A stretch of DNA of 64,000 nucleotides from Pomacea canaliculata (Eukaryota > Mollusca > Gastropoda > Architaenioglossa > Ampullariidae), in contig NC_037593.1 in assembly GCF_003073045.1 (NCBI RefSeq), positions 7,741,525-7,805,524 of the forward strand. The letters are read 5' to 3'. The first letter of the stretch is position 1; each line of letters opens with the position of its first letter. The translations under genes were made by a program, and so were the position numbers. The notes under the pieces are model-generated. The model saw nothing but the letters and a program-made list of their open reading frames with translations, made no database searches and was not told the origin of the DNA. Shown here piece by piece: positions 45,427-55,735 of this stretch.

Positions 45427-46539
45427 AATACTACGAATCGGGTATACTGTCATTTAGTTCCCGTCTTGGAGCGGGCAAGGTGTGACATGTGTTGGTTCCA
45501 GCTGTCAGCTTACTCTTGACGTTGAACATCTCGAATCTCTGCGCCGATGAAAGGCCATCGATGAGCGGCGAGAAAGATGGAAGAGCTGATCTGCTCGCCT
45601 GCACGATTCCAGCGGAGGAGCATTGCAGGGCCCTCCGTGTCGATGGACTGTTGAGTCTTGCAGTGATTAATGACATTTAATAAACTGCATAGTCACCTGG
45701 TTTTGTTGTTGTTGTTTCTGTTTTTGGTGGATGTAGGAATGTGGGCTCAGAGATTCAATCTTTGCTGTGAGCGTGAGTTGCTGTCACTAGTCTCGGTCTC
45801 ATTATCGTGTACACAGTGAACTGAAAGTGTATCCGGAAGAGGTAGACATCACATCATCGTCAGTCAACCCCAGCCAGCGGTTATCTGACGACCAACTCAA
45901 TGCTGATTGGCGGCCGGTGATCCCATTGATAAGATGCTGCTGTCATCAAAACAACTTACAAGCCTTCAGCTACTTTCCCTGGTGGTGAAGGCCATATTGT
46001 CACGTGGTCTGTTATCACAAGATGTCAGCACCGACTGGCCCCACACCAAATGGCAAGAAAACAAAAGTGTGTTTGACTTCTTACAGCTTTTCTGATGTCC
46101 TGGTGGCTAGAGGATTGATCTAAAGGTGTAATTACATGTTTCCCCGAAAATAAGACTTGGTTTTATATTATTTTTTCGCTCCAAAGGAAGTATTTGGGTT
46201 TATTTTTCAGTTGATTTCTGATTTTTTAATTTCCAAGTTTACTTTGTTCAAGTAGAAAAATTGTCATTTATTCGAACAGTCATGTCAACTGTTTCTGGAT
46301 ATATCTCACAACATTATTTATTTACATATTAGTATTATTACTTTATAATTCAATCTGTCCGTCGTGTGTTTCAACGGAGATTATCGTCGGAGACTGAGCA
46401 GAGAAGCGGGTGTAATTGAAATAACGCAGCGATAAAAAGAAATACAATTTATAAAAAACGACTTGTAAGGAAATATTTGAAAACTCGCATATTTGAATAA
46501 CATTATTGATATTGGTTTAGTATTCTCCCCTGGTGGGGA

Positions 46540-46682
46540 GTGGGCCAGTCCTGGAGATACATCATCACCAGGCTAACCCTTAGCAGAGGTGGAGCAAGTC
46601 CCTAACCCTCGGGCATGTTCTCTAAATCAGTGTAATATCGAAGTCCCCATATGGGGGACGTATCAGATATTGAACTGATGAG
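46540..46682 (-). pseudogene. U2 snRNA-derived segment, copy 7
   Basis: Near-identical to copy 4. Confidence 0.75.
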
Positions 46683-47173
46683 AACAACGCGTTAAAATAT
46701 CACTGGAACAAGAAAATCATATATTACCACGGACAAGCAATGGAAAGCTATTCGGAAACACGGAAAGACTTGCATTTAGCTTTACGTACTATTCAGGTTT
46801 GGTAACACAACATACTATTTACATAATTTTTACTTTCAAAGTTCTGCATATATACAACTGTGTTTATATTTTCTAGCTGCGGATGTTATTTTTTACATTG
46901 TACCGTATTTTGTGTAACAGTTTTGTTTATTTATACCTTAATGAAAACATTTACTTTTTGAAATAATATTTCTCCTTACATGTCCAGTGTTAAATGGAAA
47001 CAACTCTTGTTTCTCAGTAATGTTCGTACATGGGAAACAATTCTCTCACTACTAAATTTGTAAAATGGCAGATTGATTATAATAAAAGCATCGCATACCA
47101 GACGTATTCTACAATTCAGCACCTGACACTGATATTGTAGATAATTTTCTTAATCCATTATCTGAAAACGTTG

Positions 47174-47206
<33 letters not shown>

Positions 47207-47657
47207 TAACTTATAATACTACGAATCGGGTATACTGTCATTCAGTTCCCGTCTTCGAGCGGGCAAGGTGTGACATCTGTTGGTTCCAGCTGTCAGCTTA
47301 CTCTTGACGTTGAACATCTCGAATCTCTGCGCCGATGAAAGGCATCGATGAATGGCGAGAAAGATGGAAGAGCTGATCTGCTCGCCTGCACGATTCCAGC
47401 GGAGGAGTATTGTAGGCCCTCCGTGTCGCAGGAGACTGTTGAGTGTTGCAGTTAAGTTGCCAAAGAACGTATAAACACATTCGGTTTACAATGTACTAGT
47501 TAAAGACATTGTGTTAGACGTTGTTTAACCCACGTCTCTTCTGGATAAACAGTTGGAATTGAAAAATTATCTTATTAAATAACGGGCATGCTTTGCTTGT
47601 AAATAGTCCTCGACAGTGATTAATGACATTTAATAAACTAAACTGCATAGTCTGCCG

Positions 47658-47702
<45 letters not shown>

Positions 47703-48548
47703 TTGTTTTGTTTTTGGTGGATGTAGGAATGTGGGCTCCGAGATTCAGTGTTTGCTGTGAGCGTGAGTTGCTGTCACTAGTCTCTGGTCTCGCTATAGAC
47801 ATATCGTGTACAGAGTGAACTGAAAGTGTAGTCGGAAGAGGTAGACATCACATCATCGTCAGTCACAACCCCAGATAGCGGTTATCTGACGACCTACTCA
47901 ATGCTGATTGGCGGCCGGTGATCCCATTGATAAGATGCTGCTGTCATCAAAACAACTTACAAGCCTGTAGCTACTTTCCTTGGTGGTGAAGGCCATATTG
48001 TCACGTGGTCTGTTATCACAAGATGTCAGCACCGACTGGCCCCACACCAAATGGCAAGAAAACAAAAGTGTGTTTGACTTCTTACAGCTTTTCTGATGTC
48101 CTGGTGGCTAGAGGATTGATCTCAAAGTGTAATTACCATGTTTTCCCGAAAATAAGACTTGGTTTTATATTATTTTTTCGCTCCAAAGGAAGTATTTGGG
48201 TTTATTTTCAGTTGATGTCTGATTTTTTAATTTCCAAAAGTTTACTTTGTTCAAGTACAAAATTCTCATTTATTCAAACAGTCATGTCAACTTTTTCTTG
48301 ATAGTCATATATCTCACAACATTATTTATTTACATATTAGTATTGTTACTTTATAATTCAATCTGTCCGTCGTGTGTTTCAACGGACATTATCGTCGGAG
48401 ACTGAGCAGAGAAGCGGGTGTAATTGAAAGTACGCAGTGATAAAGAGAAATACAATTTATACAAACGACTTGAAAGGAAATATTAAAAACTCGCATATTC
48501 TTATAACATTATCATTGACATTGGTTTACTATTCTCCCCTGGAGGGGA

Positions 48549-48685
48549 GTGGGCCATCCCTGGTGGTACATCACCAGGCCGTCCTTTGGCAGAGGTGGAG
48601 CAAGTCCCTAACCCTCCTTGTTCTCTAAATCAGTGTAATATCGAAGTCCCCATGTGGGGGACGTATCAGACATTACGCTGATAAG
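48549..48685 (-). pseudogene. U2 snRNA-derived segment, copy 8
   Basis: Near-identical to copy 5. Confidence 0.78.
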
Positions 48686-49233
48686 AACAACGCGTCGACA
48701 TCTTTCACGCTTCCACTGGAAAGAAAAGAGAACAGCAGTAGCATGTCACCACGGACAAGCGATGCTCAGCTATCCGGAAACACGGAAAGACTTGCATTTA
48801 GCTTTACGTAATATTCAGGTTTGGTAACACAACATACTGTTTAAATACTTTTTACTTTAAAAATTCTGCATATATACAACTGTGTTTATATTTTCTAGCT
48901 GCGGATATTATTTTTTACATTGTACCGTATTTTGTGTAACAGTTTTGTTTATTTATACCTTAATGAAAACATTTACTTTTTAAAATAATATTTCTCCTTA
49001 CGTGTCCAGTGTTAAATGGAAACAACTCTTGTTTCTCAGTAATGTTTGTACATGGGAAACAATTCTCTCACTACTAAATTTGTAAAATGGCAGACTGATT
49101 ATAATAAAAGCATCGCGTACCAGACGTATTCTACAATTCAGCACCTGACACTGATATTGTAGATAATTTTCGTAATCCATTTAACTGAAAACGTTGAATT
49201 TTGTTTTTGTTTTTTTTGTAACTTAAAATACTA

Positions 49234-52200
49234 TAAAATCGAGTGTCATACAAATGCATCATTTACTAGCATCTCGACTTCCTAAGCTTTGTAAGTTTTC
49301 AAGACGTGTTTCTGTTTATGTTGCAGGTTTAAGCAGAACTGTGTTTGCATACAACAAGTCGCGTGAGTGGAGGATGGACAGTGAGACCGGCAGTGTGACT
49401 ATAGGATTGCGGTCAAAGGGAGGGAAGTCTTTGTTCACTGGATAACGTAGTTGTTTCCCTTACATAAGAACAGGTTTCTTTACAGCGCAGGTATAAATCA
49501 ATCAGCCAAATGCCATTCATGATAAAATATTCAGATTTACGTGAATGAAAATTACCTTTTTCTCTTTTTGAATTTAGTCCTAAGCTGAGCTCCTTATCCC
49601 TCCTTTACAGATGCTCAGCTTACACCGCAGTTATTGCTTACTTTGTGATCTAATCTTATTTATTTCAAAAAATGTTTTTCTTTTTAAAAGTTCAGTGCAA
49701 TGGTATTTTTAAGGTTATTCCATTATTGCAGTCCACTGGCTCCTCATTTAGCTAAGCATAAATTACTTTTGTTCTCATGGTGGGGGCTTTCACTTTGTCT
49801 TGGCGCTTTGGATAGGATAAATGATGCGCTCGCTTGCAACACGTCGTACAATTAACTGAAATAAATATTCAGACAAAAATATTTTAATTGCTCCTCGTGT
49901 TTCTTATTGCAAGCCAGTATGTGTGTTTTTTGATAAGACAAAAATAACTAGTTAAAAATATACACAGCATTAAACATAACAATATTACACCCAAACATAT
50001 ATTAACAAAAAATATTAACAAGAATGTACAAGTGTCAAAAACAAGAGTTCTTTTCACATATTCGAAATCTTGGTTACGAAAAGTCATTGTTCATTCGTTG
50101 CTTTCACATATTCTTCTTTCAAGTTGCGTCGGGGGTGCGGCGAGGAGGATTTCCCCCTCTCGCACTGTTGCTTTCACATTAGCTTACCCCACAGGTCGAG
50201 GTAGTGCTCTTCTGGCAAAGTGTCTTTGTCCTTCTTCAATCTTGCGTTGACCCTCGAGGTGAAGGCGTCTGCTATCTGGGGTGGTGATACAATGAGTCTG
50301 TGGAGGCGTGCTTTGTTTCTTAGTGTCCATATTGCTTGTTTGTACTCTGTGAGAACGATGGTTGCTGCTGTTTGGGATGCTGTCGATAGGGCGGGTGGGA
50401 GGGTGTTGAAGCGTATGCAGGCTAGTGTGGGTGTTGTGTTTGCGAGTTTGTTCAACAGTGTGGCTAGTTGCTTGTGTGTTTGCTGTAGGTGCGTGCAGTG
50501 GAAGAGGATGTGTTCTGTTGTTTCGCTTTTGTTCTGGCAGAAGGCTAACATCTTTTGTTTTGTTATGCCTCTGCGGTGTAGGGTGTCTGCGACTGGAAGG
50601 ATGTCGTGTGCAATTTTGAAGGACGTGTCTAAGGTGCATGGGTCTACGTATTTGTTGCTAAGGTGTTTGAATGTGTTTTCGAAGTTTATTCGTGGGAAGG
50701 CTTGGAGTACTCTTGGGGGTATAGTGCGTTTGGTTAGAAGTGCTTGATATAGAGTTTTCGTTTTCGTGTCTGAGTTCAGACTGAAGTAGGGGTCTGCCGC
50801 GAGAAGGTTGTTGAGAGCTGTGCGGCAAGACTGGTAGAAAGGGGGTATGTCTTCGGTGCTGTGTGGATGCTTGTTGGTGAAGGGGTAGTTGCTGAACCTC
50901 CTCCTCAGGTCTAGCCCCAACCATAGGTGGCCGTAGTGTGTCCAGTCCTGTTCGTCATTGCCGAACAGTCCTGTCACCTGGGCCAGGATGTGGCTTTCCG
51001 TCTTGGAGGGTATGTTCAGCAGGCCTATCCCTCCTTCTTTGGGGTGCAGGTAGAGGGTCTTCCACTCAATTGGTTCGTGACCATCGTTCCATAGAAAACG
51101 GAAGATGGCCCTTTCTATTTGTGTGGTGTAGTGTGGTGGTATTGGTAATACTGAGGATAGGTACCACAGTTTTGACAAGACTGTGGTGTTTATGATGTTG
51201 GCTTTTTCATATAGTGAGATGCGGCGGAGTCTGGAGAGATTCAGTGTTGCAGTTATCTTTGTCAGGACTGGGTGCCAAATGTCGTCTTGTGTGACGTCAC
51301 CGAAAGGCACCCCGTATATTGTCAGTTTGTCTGTCCATGTAATGTCTGGGGGCTTGTCGATGTCTCTCCTCCATTTTCCTATGAGCATGCCTTTTGTTTT
51401 TGTTATGTTTAGTTTGGCGCCTGAAGCCTTACTGTACTGGTGGAAGTGTGTTATCACCCTCCTGACTGACTGGTGGTTATTGAGGAAGAAGTTGCTGTCG
51501 TCTGCGTATGCAGACACTTTGCACTCCTCCGGTTTGCCCGGTACGGAGATCCCTTTAATGTGTTTGTCTTGTCTTATTGTGATGAGGACAGGTTGAAGGC
51601 ATAGAATGTACAGCAAGGGAGAAAGGCTGCAGCCTTGTCTGACAGACCTGGTTATTGTGAAAGAGTCGGAGACGTGTTGGTTTACGATGACACTGCTGTG
51701 TATGTCTGTGTATATTGTGGATATCCAGTGTAAGAAGTGTGTGTTGAAGCCGAAGGCTTGGAGGGTTTGCAGGAGGTATTGGTGTGAGACTCTGTCGAAT
51801 GCTTTCTCCTGGTCTACTGATAAGATGAGATTTGAGTAGCCTCGGTTGTTGCAGTATTCTATTATGTCTCTTATTAGGTGGCAGTTGTTTGTTATAGACC
51901 TACCTGGGATTCCGCATGTTTGGTTGCTGTGGATGACTTGGTGGAGGTGTGGTTTGATGCGATTGCAGAGTGTTTTGGTGAGTATTTTGTAGTCTGTGTT
52001 GAGGAGTGATATGGGTCTGTAGTTTGTCATGTGTTGGGGTTATTGGGGTCTTTACAGATTAGAGTGATGTAAGATTCTTTTTGCGTTTTTGTCAGGTGAC
52101 CAGCCTCGTATGTTGCGGTGTATATTTTGATTAGTATGGGTCCAAGGTGTTTGAGGAAGGCTGAGTAGAATTCTTTTGGTAGGCCGTCGGAGCCTGGCGT

Positions 52201-52716
52201 TTTGTTTGGTTTCATGCCCTTGAGGGCATTTTCTATTTCTGATAAAGTTATTGGTGTGCCTAAGTTCTCTGTCGCCTCGCCGTCTAGTTGTGGGAGGTCT
52301 TGTAGAAGGTGTTTTTGGGTTTCGGGGTCTGTGGTCTCTGCTGTGCATAGTTGTGAATAAAAGGCCTTGAAGGAGTTGAGTATATCGCTCGGGTTTGTTC
52401 GAAGCTGCCCGTCTTGACCTATGATGTTGGCTATAGTTTTGCGTTTACCTCGTTGGAGTTCTTTTTGGCAGAAGAAGTTACTTGGTGTTTCCGGTGCGGA
52501 TCCTAGCGGTGTTCTAGCCCGGATTTGGGCGCCTGTTGTTTTCTCCTCGTGTAGTTGTTGCAGTCTGTTTTTGATGGTGTTCATTCCAGCTAAGTTTTTG
52601 TGTTGTTCTAGTATTCGGTATTGTGCACTGAGGGCTCTAATTTCCTTGTTTCTGGTTTTGCTTTCGTTTGCTGTGTTGGTTTTTTGTTTTTTTGGTTTTT
52701 TTTTGGTTTTGTTTTT
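49234..52716 (-). mobile_element. L1/Tx1-type LINE block, copy 3 (one main break)
   Basis: Nearly identical to copy 2. A GGGGG run near 52033 is one base shorter, which separates a 261-codon N-terminal piece (52027-52812) from a 618-codon piece holding the whole RT core (50174-52030). A second homopolymer-type difference near 52655 changes a few residues of the linker. Confidence 0.8.
50174..52030 (-). pseudogene. RT core and C-terminus of LINE copy 3 (618 codons)
   Basis: Starts at MTNYRPISLL and contains motif A (SVDQEKAFDR), RQGCSLSPLL, AYADD and the C-terminal knuckle with Leu in place of the first Cys, as in copy 2. A few substitutions distinguish it, for example EPVLIKI to QPVLITI. Confidence 0.8.
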
Positions 52717-52812
52717 GGTGGATGTAGGAATGTGGGCTCCGAGATTCAGTGTTTGCTGTGAGCGTGAGTTGCTGTCACTAGTCTCGGGTCTCGCTATAGA
52801 CATATCGTGCAC
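52027..52812 (-). pseudogene. RT N-terminal piece of LINE copy 3 (261 codons)
   Basis: Covers the body-derived start, a basic linker and the region up to ITLICKDPN. It lacks the RT catalytic motifs. Confidence 0.7.
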
Positions 52813-53545
52813 ACAGTGAACTGAAAGTGTATCCGGAAGAGGTAGACATCACATCATCGTCAGTCACAACCCCAGCCAGCGGTTATCTGACGACCTACTC
52901 AATGCTGATTGGCGGCCGGTGATCCCATTGATAAGATGATCCTGATAAGATGATCCAACTTACAAGCCTGTAGCTACTTTCCTTGGTGGTGAAGGCCATA
53001 TTGTCACGTGGTCTGTTATCACAAGATGTCAGCACCGACTGGCCCCACACCAAATGGCAAGAAAACAAAAGTGTGTTTGACTTCTTACAGCTTTTCTGAT
53101 GTCCTGGTGGCTAGAGGATTGATCTATTAATTACCATGTTTCCCCTAAAAGACTTTGTTTTATATTATTTTTTCGCTCCAAAGGAAGTATTTGGGTTTAT
53201 TTTCAGTTGATGTCTGATTTTTTTATGTCCAAAAGTTTACTTTGTTCAAGTACAAAATTTGTCATTTATTCAAACACAGTCATGTCAACTTTTTCTGGAT
53301 AGTCATATCTCACAACATTATTTATTTACATATTAGTATTGTTACTTTATAATTCAATCTGTCTGTCGTGTGTTTCAACGGACATTACCGTCGGAGACTG
53401 AGCAGAGAAGCGGGTGTAATTGAAAGTACGCAGTGATAAAGAGAAATACAATTTATACAAACGACTTGAAAGGAAATATTTAAAAACTCACATATTCTTA
53501 TAACATTATCATTGACATTGGTTTACTATGCTCCCCTGGAGGGGA

Positions 53546-53685
53546 GTGGGCCATCCCTGGAGATACATCACCAGGCCGACCCTTGGCAGAGGTGGAGCAA
53601 GTCCCTAACCCTCCGTCTTGTTCTATAACAAAGTGTGATATCGAAGTCCCCATATGGGGGACGTATCAGATATTGAACTGATAAG
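53546..53685 (-). pseudogene. U2 snRNA-derived segment, copy 9
   Basis: Same type as copies 3 and 6 with a few substitutions. It belongs to the terminal stub, whose right side is a LINE-block start rather than the retroposon. Confidence 0.75.
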
Positions 53686-54214
53686 ATTTGCGAACCTGAG
53701 TTTCGCCCATGGAGTTGTGAGAGCATGTCACCGCGGACAAGCGCTAATGAGCTGTTTGGAAACACGGAAAGACTTGCATTTAGCTTTACGTATTATTCAG
53801 GTTTGGTAACACAACATACTATTTACATAATTTTTACTTTAAAAGTTCTGCATATATACAACTGAGTTTATATTTTCTAACTGCGGATGTTATTTATTAC
53901 ATTGTACCGTATTTTGGGTAACAGTTTTATTTATTTATACCTTAATGAAAACATTTACTTTTTAAAATAATATTTCTCCTTACGTGTCCAGTGTTAAATG
54001 GAAACAACTCTTGTTTCTCAGTAATGTTCGTACATGGGAAACAATTTTCTCACTACTAAATTTGTAAAATGGCAGATTGATTATAATAAAAACATCGCAT
54101 ACCAGACGTATTCTACAATTCAGCACCTGACACTGATATTGTAGATAATTTTCGTAATCCATTTATCTGAAAACGTTGAATTTTGTTTTTGTTTTTTTGT
54201 AACTTATAATACTA

Positions 54215-54980
54215 TAAAATCGAGTGTCATACCAAATGTGTCATTCACTAGCATCTCGACTTCCTAAGCTTTGCAAGTTTTCAAGACGTGTTTCTGTTTA
54301 TGTTGCAGGTTTAAGCAGAACTGTGTTTGCATACAACAAGTCGTGTGACTGGAGGACGGACAGTGAGACCGGCAGTGTGACTACAGGATTGCAGGCAAAG
54401 GGAGGGAAGTCTTTGTTCACTGGTAACGTAGTTGTTTCCCTTACATAAGAACAGGTTTCTGTACAGCGCAGGAATAAATCAATCAGCCAAATGCCATTCA
54501 TGATAAAATATTCAGATTTACGTGAATGAAAATTACCTTTTTCTCTTTTTGAATTTAGTCCTAAGCTGAGCTCCTTATCCCTCCTTTACAGATGCTCACC
54601 TTACACCGCAGGTATTGCTTACTTTGTGATCTAATCTTATTTATTTCAAAAAATGTTTTTTTTTTTTTAAAGTTCAGTGCAATGGTATTTTTAAGGTTAT
54701 TCCATTATTGCAGTCCACTGGCTCCTCATTTAGCTAAGCATAAATTACTTTTGTTCTCATGGTGGGGGCTTTCACTTTGTCTTGGCGCTTTGGATAGGAT
54801 AAATGATGCGCTCGCTTGCAGCACGTCGTACAATTAACTGAAATAAATATTCAGACAAAAATATTTTAATTGCTCCTCGTGTTTCTTATTACAAGCAAGT
54901 ATGTGTGTTTTTTTGATAGGACAAAAATAACTAGTTAAAAATATACACAGCATTAAACATAACAATATTACACCCAAACA
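54215..54980 (-). mobile_element. Fragment of the LINE-block 3' region
   Basis: Equivalent to 39489-40252 of copy 2. Only the part 3' of the RT frame is present, then the match stops. Confidence 0.75.
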
Positions 54981-55052
54981 ACAAAACACACACACACACA
55001 GAGCGCACGCACTCACACATACACACACACTCTCTCTCTCTCACACACAGAG
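54981..55052. repeat. CA/CT-rich microsatellite at the array's right edge
   Basis: Blocks of (CA)n and (CT)n begin exactly where homology to the LINE block stops. Confidence 0.8.
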
Positions 55053-55299
55053 AACTGCATGCTGTTTGTGGTCTCCATCCCTCATGCTGAGCACTAGTGT
55101 ACGGCAGTCATCACGAGCGGGAGGAATGCCTGGAGTCTCCAGCAGTTGCTGCTGCTGCACAGTGCCGCGCCCTGCGGATGTTCTCGCGCTGTGTAAGGAG
55201 ATGCTCTTCTAGCAACATCGGATCCCGTTACACCATCAACACCTGCATCCTCGCTGCCACTTGCTGCTAAGCGGCGAAGTCGTTCCAGAAAGAAAGGAA

Positions 55300-55735
55300 C
55301 AAATTAAGAAAGCAGGAAATAGAAAGAAGTAAGGAACGAATCAATGAAGTGCGACTTACATACAGAGAAGTCACGGACAGTTGGAAGATGGAGGGGAAAT
55401 AAAAGAGGGAAACTGAAGAAAGAAAGCAAGGAAAAAAAAAGGAAAGAAAGAACTAACGTACGAACAGATAAAAAAAAAAAAAAAGAAACTAACAACGAAC
55501 CAACAAAAGAAAGAAGGAAGTAACAAACAAATGAAGGACACAAACAACAAACACACCAAAGTAAAAAGATCTTCCAAAACAACAAGAACAAAACTAATAA
55601 GCGAACAAACGTACGAACGAACAAATAAACCAAAGAACGAACCAAAAGAAAAAACAAAAAAATAAGAACTAACATATGAAAGAAAGAACTAACGGACAAG
55701 CAAAAAAAAAAAAAAGAAGAAAGAAAAGAAATGTG
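55300..55735. repeat. Degenerate purine-rich simple repeat
   Basis: Repeated variants of AAAGAAAGAACTAACGNACGAAC and GAACNAAC with A runs. Long reverse-strand open frames here are compositional and rich in Phe, Leu and Ser. Confidence 0.6.

Larger units (their letters stand above)
42973..52716 (-). repeat. Complete higher-order unit 2 (about 9.74 kb)
   Basis: Matches unit 1 body by body. Visible differences are scattered substitutions, single-base changes in homopolymers and a change in the (GTT)n length near 47659-47700 against 37906-37955. Such high similarity implies recent duplication, gene conversion or an assembly duplication. Confidence 0.88.
20673..54980 (-). repeat. Higher-order repeat array built from U2-snRNA-derived modules and LINE blocks
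   Basis: Nine copies of a ~1.5 kb body, all in one orientation, lie at about 21150-22632, 23897-29733 (split by a transposon), 33222-34719, 35973-37473, 37972-39488, 42973-44468, 45726-47221, 47716-49233 and 52717-54214. Each starts GGTGGATGTAGGAATGTGGG and ends TAACTTATAATACTA on the plus strand. Spacers are a 290-500 bp block beginning CGAATCGGGTA, the same block after a ~955 bp retroposon, or a ~3.5 kb block with a reverse transcriptase. Two full 9.75 kb units repeat almost base for base. The left edge is at the CGAATCGGGTA block. The right edge is a breakpoint inside the LINE block next to a CA repeat. Confidence 0.9.
52717..54980 (-). repeat. Terminal stub unit
   Basis: One body with the same variable segment type as those at 33222 and 42973, but joined directly to the start of the LINE block without the retroposon and without two further bodies. 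The match to other copies stops at 54980 after CACCCAAACA, where unrelated CA-rich sequence begins. Confidence 0.8.

Noticed and set aside
20673-54980. LTR retrotransposon or endogenous virus explaining the direct repeats
   Set aside because: The long direct repeats are whole tandem units. There is no integrase, protease or capsid-like frame, no primer-binding site, and the RT has non-LTR motifs and a LINE-type C-terminal knuckle.
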